A DNA stretch of 14,073 nucleotides from MAG-120531 sp029242825 (GCA_029242825.1 JAQWTF010000059.1:1-14073), one strand, 5' to 3'; counted from the stretch's first letter, positions 1-9,100 are shown. The notes: generated from the letters alone by a model not told the origin. Made by a program: numbers and translations.

Positions 1-60
1 TTCTATCTCATTTGAGAATAGATAACCGGAATGCTTACCGTCTGTAAGCGAACTTTCTTA
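1..60 (+). promoter_or_regulatory. possible 3' end of a SAM-I (S-box) riboswitch, cut by the window start
   Basis: The first bases form a small hairpin (arms about 2-9 and 14-22, with A18 bulged) that runs directly into GATAA (21-25). In S-box riboswitches helix P4 is followed immediately by the P1 3' strand GATAAG, so the arrangement fits a SAM-I aptamer whose P1 5' strand, P2 and P3 lie outside the window. A second stem, GCTTAC (33-38) with GTAAGC (44-49) around a CGTCT loop, follows. TAGAT (19-23) is complementary to ATCTA (84-88) in the 5' arm of the downstream terminator, as expected if the P1 3' strand also serves as antiterminator. The methionine gene directly downstream supports the idea. 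The diagnostic aptamer core is not visible, so this is an inference from partial structure. Confidence 0.4.
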
Positions 61-80
61 TATAACTTTTTCGATTTTTA

Positions 81-130
81 CCCATCTAGTGGCGCCGCTA
101 GAAGGGGTTTGGCTTTTTAATTATTTTTTT
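81..130 (+). terminator. leader terminator upstream of metY (probable expression platform)
   Basis: The 5' arm CCCATCTAG (81-89) pairs with CTAGAAGGG (98-106), with one A-A mismatch. The apex is T90-G97 around GGCGCC. The stem is followed by TTTGGCTTTTT and, a little later, a run of seven T (124-130), as in an intrinsic terminator. It sits 20 to 70 bases before the metY start and inside its untranslated leader, so it is more likely a regulated attenuator for the methionine cluster than the end of an upstream gene. The T-tract is interrupted, so termination strength is uncertain. Confidence 0.55.
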
Positions 131-149
131 AACATTAAAAACAAAAATC

Positions 150-1451
150 ATGAGTACCGAAAAAAACAACCAATTTGCCACAAACGCATTACACGCGGGG
201 CACGATCCGAAATTAACTGGAGGCACCAGAGCAGTGCCTATTTATCAGAGTACCGCCTATGTCTTTGACAGTGCAGAGCATGCAGCCAATTTATTTTCTT
301 TGGCAGAGCCCGGAAATATTTACACTAGAATTAACAATCCTACTACAGATATTTTAGAGCAGCGTTTGGCTGCTTTGGAAGGCGGTATTGCTTCTGTGGT
401 CACTGCTTCTGGAACCGCAGCCATTGCCACTTCTCTATTGGTGCTTTTAAAAGCGGGAGACCATATTGTAGCGTCTAGTAGTCTGTATGGAGGGACCTAT
501 AATTTACTCAATGTGACCCTACCCAGATTGGGCATTACCACTACCTTCGTAGATCCTTCAGATCCGGCCAATTTTGAGGCAGCCGTTCAGGAAAATACCA
601 GGGCTTTCTTTGCAGAGTCATTGGGGAACCCAAAATTAGATGTATTGGATTTAAAGGCTATTGCAGCCCATGCAAAAGCGGCTAAAGTGCCCTTTATTGT
701 AGACAATACGGTGGCTACTCCAGCTTTGTTAAACCCTATAGCTCACGGCGCCAATATTGTGATTCATTCGCTCACCAAATACATTAACGGAAACGGAACG
801 GCTTTGGGTGGGGCCATTATAGATGCCGGAACCTTTGATTGGAGCAATGGAAAATTCCCAGAATTCACCGAACCCTCTGCAGGCTATCACGGACTTATTT
901 ATCACGAGGCTTTGGGAGCAGCGTCCTTTATTGCGAAAGTGAGAATAGAGGGGCTTAGAGATTATGGGGCAGCCATTAGTCCTTTCAATACCTTTCAGAT
1001 TCTACAAGGTTTGGAAACCTTGACTATTAGAATTGCCAAGCACTCAGAAAATGCCTTAGCCTTGGCCTCATGGTTAGAGGAGCAAGAATTGGTTTCTTGG
1101 GTAAACTACCCAGGCTTGCCTTCTAGCGCCTACCGTGAATTAGCCCAATGTTATTTACCTAAGGGTCAAAGTGGGATTGTTACTTTTGGGGTGAAAGGCG
1201 GTTTTGAATCTGCTAAAAAAGTAGCTAATGAGACTAAATTATTCTCTTTATTGGCAAATATAGGAGACAGCAAATCACTAATCATACACCCTGCGAGCAC
1301 CACGCATCAGCAATTATCTCCAGAGGCTCAATTGACCACTGGTGTAACGGAAGACTTAATTAGACTCTCTGTTGGATTAGAAGATATAGAGGATCTAAAG
1401 GCAGATTTAATCGCTGTTTTTGAAACCATTAAAGCCACCCAATTGGTATAA
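150..1451 (+). CDS. metY: O-acetylhomoserine sulfhydrylase (aminocarboxypropyltransferase) MetY
   Basis: This is a cytosolic PLP enzyme of the Cys/Met metabolism family that makes homocysteine from O-acetylhomoserine and sulfide. At 433 residues it has the length of MetY rather than the shorter (about 390) MetB/MetZ types. Visible motifs are YTR at 58-60 (phosphate contact from the neighbouring subunit), SGTAA at 87-91 on the PLP phosphate, D185 in the VDNT strand under the pyridine nitrogen, and SLTKY with Schiff-base lysine K210. The C-terminal HPASTTHQQLS (380-390) and RLSVGLED (405-412) segments are typical of the family. The ATG at 150 is preceded by an A-rich stretch without Shine-Dalgarno, normal for Bacteroidota. 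It is the first gene of the methionine cluster, behind a leader terminator, so methionine or SAM control is likely. Its substrate would be made by the MetX domain of the next gene. Confidence 0.93.
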   Translation: MSTEKNNQFATNALHAGHDPKLTGGTRAVPIYQSTAYVFDSAEHAANLFSLAEPGNIYTRINNPTTDILEQRLAALEGGIASVVTASGTAAIATSLLVLLKAGDHIVASSSLYGGTYNLLNVTLPRLGITTTFVDPSDPANFEAAVQENTRAFFAESLGNPKLDVLDLKAIAAHAKAAKVPFIVDNTVATPALLNPIAHGANIVIHSLTKYINGNGTALGGAIIDAGTFDWSNGKFPEFTEPSAGYHGLIYHEALGAASFIAKVRIEGLRDYGAAISPFNTFQILQGLETLTIRIAKHSENALALASWLEEQELVSWVNYPGLPSSAYRELAQCYLPKGQSGIVTFGVKGGFESAKKVANETKLFSLLANIGDSKSLIIHPASTTHQQLSPEAQLTTGVTEDLIRLSVGLEDIEDLKADLIAVFETIKATQLV

Positions 1452-1458
1452 GCATCAC

Positions 1459-1499
1459 GTGCCTACTTTTAAAAGAGTAGGCACTTTATTTTATTTTAT
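1459..1499 (+). terminator. intrinsic-terminator-like hairpin between metY and the metX-thrA fusion
   Basis: A perfect 9-bp stem, GTGCCTACT (1459-1467) with AGTAGGCAC (1476-1484), encloses an 8-base loop and is followed by a T-rich tract of 15 bases that touches the next start codon at 1500. It has all the marks of an intrinsic terminator. Because the downstream genes continue the same pathway with no other obvious promoter, partial termination that lowers the level of the fusion relative to metY is likely. Alternatively it marks the end of a monocistronic metY transcript, or stabilises a processed 3' end. Confidence 0.75.
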
Positions 1500-4400
1500 A
1501 TGAAAAAGCTCGCTATTAAAGCCTTTACAACACAGTCGAATCATACACAAGATATTTCCTTGAGCTATGAGCACTTTGGGCTTCCTTTGAACCAGGCCCC
1601 GGTTGTTTTAGTGAACCATGCCCTTACAGGAAACTCTAATGTGGCGGGAGAGGACGGTTGGTGGTCTGCCTTGATTGGCCCCGAAAAATGCATTGACACC
1701 AATCGCTATGCAGTCTTGGCTTTTAATATTCCAGGCAATGGATACGACGGTTTTGTAATAGATGCGTACAAACAATTTGTAGCCAAAGACATGGCGCAGT
1801 TATTTTTATTGGGCTTGGAAAAGTTGAAGGTTTCAAAGCTTTATGCGATTATTGGTGGCTCTCTCGGTGGTGGAATTGCTTGGGAAATGGCGGCTTTAAA
1901 TCCAGCGATTACGTCGCATTTAATTCCCGTTGCCTCTGATTGGAAATCTACCGATTGGCTCATTGCCAATTGTCAAATACAGGAACAATTTTTATTGAAT
2001 TCCAAACAGCCTGTTCACGACGCGCGCATGCACGCTATGTTGTGTTACAGGACGCCTGAATCTTTTAACCAGCGCTTTAATAGAAGCACCAATGAAGCCC
2101 TTCAGGTATTTAATGTGGAGAGTTGGCTTACCCACCATGGAGAAAAATTGCAGTCTAGGTTTCAGTTGTCTGCCTATAAATTGGTGAATCAGCTGTTGCG
2201 ATCCATAGACATTACCAAAAATGGCCCGGAGGCTTTTAGAAAATTACAAGAGAGCGACACCCATATTCACATTATTGGGGTAGACTCAGATTTGTTTTTT
2301 ACAGCCAGTGAAAATAAAGAAACCTTTAAGCAATTGGCGCAATCTCAGTCCAATGTAACCTATGGAGAAATTACTTCTGTGCATGGGCACGATGCCTTTT
2401 TACTAGAATTTGAGCAGTTGGAGGTCCTTTTGGCAGGTATTTTTAAGCCCCAAGCGGCGGTAGCTAAGGTACAGGTGTTAAAATTTGGTGGCACATCCTT
2501 GGCCAATGGAGAGGGTCTTTCTAAAGTCATTGAGATTGTGGGGGCTAAAAAAGCAGCCCAGCAACCCATTGCCCTAGTGGTTTCTGCGAGAGACAACGCC
2601 ACTGACCAATTAGAGCGTTTGTTGGCACTGGCGTCCCAAGGCCAGGACTACCATCCTGCCCTGGACTTTTTCAAAGCCCAACAAACCACGCCATTAAAGG
2701 AGCCTATTTTAGCCCATGACTTTGAACAACTGAGTCAGATTTTAGCTGGGGTAGCCCTCATTAAAGATTACAGTGAAAAGACCAAAGACCAAGTCTTGTC
2801 TTTTGGAGAATTGATCGCTGCAAAAACACTGGTTTATTTACTTTCGCAGCAGGGACTAGGCGCACAACTTTTAGATACCAGGGCATTGATTAAAACCAAC
2901 AGTGACTTTGGAAATGCGTCTGTAAAAGAGGCCTTATCAAAAAAAGCAGTATTGTCGGCTTATGAAGCATTAGAACCCCAGATTATTCCCGTTTTTACCG
3001 GTTTTATTGCTGCTAATGAAAAAGGCGAAACCACTACGCTTGGCCGTAATGGGAGTAATTATTCAGCCGCCCTAATAGCAAGTTTTTTAGACGCTGGAGA
3101 GCTTCAGAACTTTACCCATGTAGACGGGATTTATACCGCAGACCCTAACTTGGTGCCAGAGGCAGAAAAAATTGCCGCTTTGTCCTATAGTGAGGCCAAT
3201 GAGTTGGCTAATTTTGGGGCTACCATACTCCACGCCAAAACCATTATTCCACTCATTGAAAAAAACATTCCCCTTAGAATTTTAAACACCTTTAAGGCAG
3301 ACAACGAAGGGACGCTCATTAGTGCCACACCCACTGAGGCGGGTATTAAATCCCTCTCAGTGATTGCAGATGTGACCCTTATTAATATAGAAGGACGTGG
3401 CTTGTTGGGAAAAGCAGGAGTAGATGCCCGTATTTTTAAAACCCTGGGAAATGCCCATATTAGTGTCAGTATTATTTCTCAGGGTTCTTCTGAAAGAGGG
3501 ATTGGTTTGGTGGTAGCCGCAAAAGACGCTACCGAGGCCATTATTTCCTTAGAGCGAGAATTTGAGCAGGATTTTTATGCCCAGGATGTCAATAGAATAT
3601 ATGCAGTAGATCAGGTCTCTGTTATTTCTATAGTTGGCCAAGATTTGAGCTCTTTTCACAAACCTTACAATGCGCTTATTAAAAATCAGATAGTGCCTTT
3701 GCTTTTTAACAATACAGTCACGGGTAAAAATGTCTCTTTGGTCTTGCTTAAAAAAGACCTAAACAAGGCGCTGAACGTCATGCATGCTCAGATTTTTGGA
3801 CAGCCTAAAAAAGTGAATATCGCTGTAGTAGGTGTGGGGCAAGTAGGCGGTGCGCTCATTGATCAAATTTTAAAGACCGCCCCTCAGATAGAAGCTAGAA
3901 AAGGAATTAAACTTCAGGTTTTTGCCCTTTTAAATTCCAAAAAAATGTTGTTGAATGCACAAGGAATTGGAACGGCTTCACAAGATTGGCGCTCAGCGCT
4001 CACTACTTTAGGAGAAGCGGTGCATTTTGAAAAACTCTTTTCATACGCTCAGGAACAGCATTTAGAAAATTTAATACTGGTAGACAATACGGCAAGCACC
4101 CCTTTTGTGCAGCATTATGAGCACTTTGTCCGTAATGGGTTTGACCTGGTTTCTTCTAATAAAATTGCCAATACCTTGCCGTTTAATCAGTACAAATCCC
4201 TGAGAGAAACCCTAGGAGAACATCAAAAGCAGTACTTATATGAGACCAATGTAGGTGCAGGACTGCCCCTGATAGACACCATTAAATTACTCCATCTTTC
4301 TGGAGAAAACATCACTCAGATTAAAGGGGTATTCTCAGGCTCGCTGAGTTATATATTCAATACTTTTTCAACGGCAGAAATCCCTTTTTCACAAGTGGTC

Positions 4401-4892
4401 AAAGAGGCTTTGCATAATGGCTATACGGAGCCTGACCCAAGGGAGGACCTCAGCGGAAACGATGTGGGTAGGAAACTACTTATTTTGGCGAGAGAGTTAG
4501 ATCTAAAGAATGAATTTTCAGAGGGAGTGATTGAAAATTTAATCCCAGAGGAATTACAGGTACTAGATGCCCCCGGATTCTTAGCACAAATATCTAAATT
4601 AGATCCTATATTTGCAGAGATTAAAGCAGGTTTAGCCCCAGATGAGGTCCTGAGATATGTGGGAATTTTAGGGGGCGATTTGCAAAAAGAGAAAGGTCAG
4701 CTCAGTGCGGGACTTTGTAAAGTGCCCAAGCAAAGCCCCTTAGGTCAGGTAAAAGGGGCAGATTCTATTATTGAAATATATACGGAATCTTATGGAGACC
4801 AGCCTATTGTTATTCAAGGCGCCGGAGCAGGTGCCACAGTCACGGCTAGAGGAGTCTTTGGAGATATTTTAAGAATTGTGGAGAAGAATTAA
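1500..4892 (+). CDS. metX-thrA: trifunctional fusion: MetX-type homoserine O-acyltransferase, aspartokinase and homoserine dehydrogenase
   Basis: This 1130-residue cytosolic protein has three parts. Residues 1-315 form an alpha/beta-hydrolase of the MetX family: NHALTG 39-44, nucleophile S121 in GGSLGG, D264 in SDLFF and H297 in HGHDAF complete a Ser-Asp-His triad. Residues 324-610 are an aspartokinase (KFGGTS 328-333, LGRNGS 514-519, VDGIYTADP 541-549), followed by an ACT-type regulatory region at about 615-765. Residues 772-1130 are homoserine dehydrogenase: GxGxxG at 778-783, K888 in NKIAN, NVGAGLP 917-923, E977 in YTEPDP, D988 and K992. The last 806 residues follow E. coli ThrA (820 residues) end to end, so the acyltransferase is a clean N-terminal addition. 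The protein would phosphorylate aspartate, reduce aspartate semialdehyde to homoserine, and acylate homoserine for methionine synthesis. The aspartokinase has unusual residues at conserved positions (N520, H540, A579). The start at 1500 follows a T-tract without Shine-Dalgarno. Confidence 0.9.
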   Translation: MKKLAIKAFTTQSNHTQDISLSYEHFGLPLNQAPVVLVNHALTGNSNVAGEDGWWSALIGPEKCIDTNRYAVLAFNIPGNGYDGFVIDAYKQFVAKDMAQLFLLGLEKLKVSKLYAIIGGSLGGGIAWEMAALNPAITSHLIPVASDWKSTDWLIANCQIQEQFLLNSKQPVHDARMHAMLCYRTPESFNQRFNRSTNEALQVFNVESWLTHHGEKLQSRFQLSAYKLVNQLLRSIDITKNGPEAFRKLQESDTHIHIIGVDSDLFFTASENKETFKQLAQSQSNVTYGEITSVHGHDAFLLEFEQLEVLLAGIFKPQAAVAKVQVLKFGGTSLANGEGLSKVIEIVGAKKAAQQPIALVVSARDNATDQLERLLALASQGQDYHPALDFFKAQQTTPLKEPILAHDFEQLSQILAGVALIKDYSEKTKDQVLSFGELIAAKTLVYLLSQQGLGAQLLDTRALIKTNSDFGNASVKEALSKKAVLSAYEALEPQIIPVFTGFIAANEKGETTTLGRNGSNYSAALIASFLDAGELQNFTHVDGIYTADPNLVPEAEKIAALSYSEANELANFGATILHAKTIIPLIEKNIPLRILNTFKADNEGTLISATPTEAGIKSLSVIADVTLINIEGRGLLGKAGVDARIFKTLGNAHISVSIISQGSSERGIGLVVAAKDATEAIISLEREFEQDFYAQDVNRIYAVDQVSVISIVGQDLSSFHKPYNALIKNQIVPLLFNNTVTGKNVSLVLLKKDLNKALNVMHAQIFGQPKKVNIAVVGVGQVGGALIDQILKTAPQIEARKGIKLQVFALLNSKKMLLNAQGIGTASQDWRSALTTLGEAVHFEKLFSYAQEQHLENLILVDNTASTPFVQHYEHFVRNGFDLVSSNKIANTLPFNQYKSLRETLGEHQKQYLYETNVGAGLPLIDTIKLLHLSGENITQIKGVFSGSLSYIFNTFSTAEIPFSQVVKEALHNGYTEPDPREDLSGNDVGRKLLILARELDLKNEFSEGVIENLIPEELQVLDAPGFLAQISKLDPIFAEIKAGLAPDEVLRYVGILGGDLQKEKGQLSAGLCKVPKQSPLGQVKGADSIIEIYTESYGDQPIVIQGAGAGATVTARGVFGDILRIVEKN

Positions 4893-4938
4893 CCATGGTG
4901 TAGGGGCTGAACTTGGTAAATTAGTGGAATAAATATAT

Positions 4939-6120
4939 ATGGAAGAAAGAGAATTTGAAACCAATGCCATTAGAATGCAGATGGAGCGAACAGCGAACCT
5001 AGAGCATTCTGTTCCTTTGTATTTAACCTCTAGTTTTGTTTTTGAAGACGCAGAAGATATGCGCGCTTCCTTTGCAGAAGAGAAAGAGCGTAATATTTAC
5101 TCCAGATATGCGAATCCAAATACCTCTGAGCTCATTTCAAAAATATGTCAGATGGAAGGGGCAGAAGCGGGTTTTGCTTTTGCATCGGGAATGGCTGCAG
5201 TATATAGTACTTTTGCAGCGCTGTTAGAAAGCGGCGACCATATTGTGTCTTGCAGCAGTGTGTTTGGCTCAACAATGAGCTTATACCAGAATTTCTTCCC
5301 AAAATGGCAAATAAGCACAGATCTCTTCCATGTAAATGATTCTACCGCAGCCATTGAGGCGTTAATTAAGCCCAATACAAAAGTGATCTATGTGGAGTCT
5401 CCTACCAATCCAGGAGTAGATGTTTTAGACCTTCAAATGATTGGTGATATAGCCAAGAAACACAGTCTTATTTTAATTGTAGACAATTGTTTTGCGTCTC
5501 CTTACTTACAACAACCCATTTCTTTTGGTGCTCATTTGGTGGTGCATTCTGCCACCAAACTCATAGATGGTCAAGGAAGGGTACTTGGAGGAATTACCGT
5601 CGGAGAAGCCACTTTAATAGATAAAATTTATAGATTTTCAAGAATATCAGGCCCCGCCATGTCTCCTTTTAATGCCTGGGTACTTTCTAAAAGTTTGGAA
5701 ACTTTGGCAGTAAGAGTAGACCGCCACTGTGAGAACGCCCTAGCTTTGGCGCAATTTTTAGAAGCCCACGATTCGGTAAAAATGGTCAAGTATCCTTTCT
5801 TGAAGTCTCATCCTAAATACGAGGTAGCTAAAAAGCAAATGAAAGCCGGTGGCGCTGTAGTGGCCTTTGAATTAGAAGGTGGTTTAGACACTGGAAAGAA
5901 ATTCTTTAATAGTATTCAAATGCTATCGCTCTCTGCAAACCTAGGAGATTCCAGAAGTATAGTAACCCACCCCGCTAGCACCACACATGCCAAGTTATCT
6001 CCAGAAGCTAGGTTAGAGGCAGGTATTACAGATGGCCTAATCAGGGTGTCTGTAGGATTAGAACATATTGCAGATATTATCAAAGACGTATCACAAGCCA
6101 TTGAAAAAGCGACCCTTTAA
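4939..6120 (+). CDS. metZ: PLP-dependent O-acylhomoserine sulfhydrylase / cystathionine gamma-synthase family (MetZ-like)
   Basis: This second Cys/Met-metabolism PLP enzyme, 393 residues long, uses an activated homoserine to make homocysteine directly with sulfide, or cystathionine with cysteine. Visible are YSRYANP at 54-60, SGMAA at 83-87, D182 in VDNCF, and SATK with Schiff-base lysine K207, followed by DGQGRVLGG (210-218). That glycine-rich stretch resembles O-succinylhomoserine sulfhydrylase MetZ. The C-terminal HPASTTHAKLSPEAR and IRVSVGLEH motifs match the family. It lies 46 bases after the MetX-containing fusion and 11 bases before metH, in the same operon. Since the local acyltransferase is MetX-like, the natural substrate is probably O-acetylhomoserine, although MetX-type enzymes can use succinyl-CoA. 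The exact reaction (MetZ, MetB or a methionine gamma-lyase) cannot be settled from sequence; the biosynthetic neighbours argue against a lyase. Confidence 0.82.
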   Translation: MEEREFETNAIRMQMERTANLEHSVPLYLTSSFVFEDAEDMRASFAEEKERNIYSRYANPNTSELISKICQMEGAEAGFAFASGMAAVYSTFAALLESGDHIVSCSSVFGSTMSLYQNFFPKWQISTDLFHVNDSTAAIEALIKPNTKVIYVESPTNPGVDVLDLQMIGDIAKKHSLILIVDNCFASPYLQQPISFGAHLVVHSATKLIDGQGRVLGGITVGEATLIDKIYRFSRISGPAMSPFNAWVLSKSLETLAVRVDRHCENALALAQFLEAHDSVKMVKYPFLKSHPKYEVAKKQMKAGGAVVAFELEGGLDTGKKFFNSIQMLSLSANLGDSRSIVTHPASTTHAKLSPEARLEAGITDGLIRVSVGLEHIADIIKDVSQAIEKATL

Positions 6121-6131
6121 AAAATATTATT

Positions 6132-9100
6132 TTGAGTAACACACCCCAATATACCTTAGAGAAGCCATTAGTAAAAGACCTTGTTAAAGAAAAGGTTTTG
6201 GTACTGGATGGTGCTATGGGTACCATGATTCAGGAGTATAAATTTACTGAAGAAGATTATAGAGGGAGTAGGTTTGCCACATACGAGCATCCGCTTCAGG
6301 GAAATAACGACTTACTTACCCTCACCCAGCCAGAGGCCATTCAGACCATTCATGAAAAATATTTAGCGGCGGGTGCAGATATTATAGAAACCAATACCTT
6401 CTCCTGTACTACTATTGCAATGGCAGATTATTACATGGAAGATTTGGTGTATGAGCTCAATTATGAGGCCACTAAAATTGCTTTAAAAGCAGCAGAAAAA
6501 TACACCCTTTTAGATCCTTCAAAGCCCAGGTATGTGGCAGGAAGTATAGGCCCTACCAATAGAACCGCTAGTTTATCTCCAGATGTAAACAATCCGGGAT
6601 ACAGAGCGGTAAGTTTTGAAGACCTGAGAATTGCTTACAGGCAGCAAGTAGAAGCTTTAATAGATGCAGGGGTAGATATTTTATTGGTAGAAACGGTTTT
6701 TGACACCTTGAATGCCAAAGCGGCACTGTACGCTATAGATGAGGTAAAAGCAGCAAGAAATATAGCCACCCCAGTCATGGTGAGTGGAACCATAACAGAT
6801 GCCTCAGGGAGAACCCTTTCAGGGCAAACAGCAGAAGCATTTTTAATCTCCATTGCACACTCAGACCTTTTGTCTGTTGGTTTTAACTGTGCTTTGGGGG
6901 CAAAGGCTTTATTACCTCATTTAGAAGTATTGGCTAAAAAAGCGCCATTCGGGGTCTCTGCACACCCCAATGCAGGATTGCCAAACGCTTTTGGGGGCTA
7001 TGATGAAAGTGCCGCTGAAATGGCTGCTCAAATTCAAGAATATGTAGATTTAGGATTGGTGAATATTGTAGGGGGTTGTTGTGGAACAAGACCAGCACAT
7101 ATAGAAGCCATAGCTGCTATAGCCGCCAAAGCGTCTCCCAGAAAAATAATTCAAAAACAAATGGGCCCTATGCAATTGTCTGGATTAGAGCCTTTGGTGC
7201 TCACTCCAGATTTGAATTTTGTCAATGTTGGGGAACGTACCAATGTGGCAGGTTCTAAGATGTTCCTAAGACTCATTAAGGAGGAATCTTACGACCAGGC
7301 CTTGGCAGTAGCCAGAGAGCAAGTAGAAAACGGGGCTCAAATCATAGATATTAATATGGACGACGGCCTCATAGACGGAGAGGAAGCCATGGTTAATTTC
7401 TTGAATTTAGTAGTCGCTGAGCCAGATATTTCTAGGGTGCCCATCATGATAGACAGTTCTAAGTGGCCCATTATAGAAGCAGGACTCCGCGTAGTGCAAG
7501 GAAAATGTGTGGTAAACTCTATTTCTTTAAAAGAAGGAGAAGCCCTCTTTTTAGAACAAGCCCTAAAAATAAAAAATTACGGTGCTGCTGTAATTATTAT
7601 GGCTTTTGATGAGGTAGGGCAGGCAGACAATTACGAACGTAGGATTGAAATTGCCAAGCGGTCTTATGACTTATTGGTAGAACGCATAGATTTCCCAGCC
7701 CAAGATATTATTTTCGATTTAAATATATTTCCTGTAGCAACAGGAATGGACGAGCATAAATTAAATGCTGTAGACTTTATTAAGGCAACCCAATGGGTAA
7801 GAGAAAACCTTCCAGGAGTGTCCGTAAGTGGTGGGGTGAGTAATGTGTCTTTTAGTTTTAGAGGAAACAATCCAGTGCGGGAAGCCATGCACTCGGTATT
7901 TTTATACCACGCTATTAAAGCAGGGATGAATATGGGTATTGTAAATCCCGCCATGTTGGAGGTGTATTCAGATATTCCAAAAGACCTTTTGGAGCATGTA
8001 GAAGACGTTATTCTCAATAGAAGAGCAGACGCTACCGAACGCTTATTAGATTTTGCAGAGGGATTTGTAGGCACTAAAAAAGAAAGCAAAGTAGATCTCT
8101 CCTGGAGAGAAGAACCCCTTCAAGATAGAATTACCAGGGCGCTTGTAAAAGGCTTAGACACCTATATTATTGAAGATGTAGAAGCGGCTAGGAATGCTGT
8201 GTCTGCACCTATTCAAGTCATAGAAGGTCATTTAATGACAGGAATGAATGTGGTAGGAGATCTTTTTGGTAGTGGAAAAATGTTCTTGCCACAGGTAGTA
8301 AAATCTGCCAGGGTCATGAAAAAAGCAGTCGCTTATTTGCTGCCCTATATTGAGGAAGCTAAAAAACTACAAGTAGATTATGACGCTACGGCCTCACAAT
8401 CTGCTGGAAAAATACTCATGGCCACCGTGAAAGGAGATGTGCATGATATTGGAAAAAATATTGTGAGTGTGGTATTGGCTTGTAATAATTATGAGATCAT
8501 AGATTTGGGGGTAATGGTGCCACCAGATAAAATTATTGCTGCAGCAAAAGAGCACCAGGTAGACGCCATTGGACTCAGCGGGCTTATAACGCCCTCTTTA
8601 GATGAGATGGTTTTCTTGGCAGAAGCCATGCAACGTGAAGGCTTCACTATGCCGTTACTTATTGGTGGTGCCACTACTTCCAAAGCACATACCGCAGTGA
8701 AAATTGCGCCTCAGTACGGCCAAACGGTAGTGCATGTCAATGACGCCTCTAGGGCGGTGACCGTGGTGGGAGATTTGCTACAACCAGATACTTCAGCTTC
8801 TTATAAAGCCAAACTAAAACAAGACTACGATCAGTTTAGAGATCAATTCCTAAACAGGTCTAAAACCAAAGAATATGTGTCTCTAGCAGAGGCAAGAGAG
8901 AACGCATTGAAGTTAAATTTCAAAAAGGACCTTGCTCCAGCGCCCAATCAATTGGGTATTCAAGTGATAGAAAAGCAGGATTTAAGGGCCTTAGTGCCTT
9001 TTATAGATTGGACTCCATTTTTTAGAAGTTGGGAGTTACACGGACGTTTCCCAGACATTCTAACAGATGCTGTGGTGGGAGAACAGGCAACTGCTCTTTT

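Noticed and set aside
31..120. A 29-codon frame in the metY leader (ATG at 31, stop at 118-120) as a methionine leader peptide.
   Set aside because: It contains no Met codon after the start, runs through the stem-loops of the leader RNA, and has no bias suggesting attenuation. Probably a chance frame.
2360..2602. Minus-strand frame across the MetX-aspartokinase junction as evidence that the fusion is artificial.
   Set aside because: The plus-strand frame is continuous with conserved residues on both sides of a short linker (about 316-323), without stop or frameshift, so the fusion looks genuine.
7664..8089. A 141-codon open frame on the minus strand inside metH.
   Set aside because: It lies wholly inside a strongly conserved metH region, shows no recognisable motif, and its Ser/Leu-rich composition is typical of antisense shadow frames.
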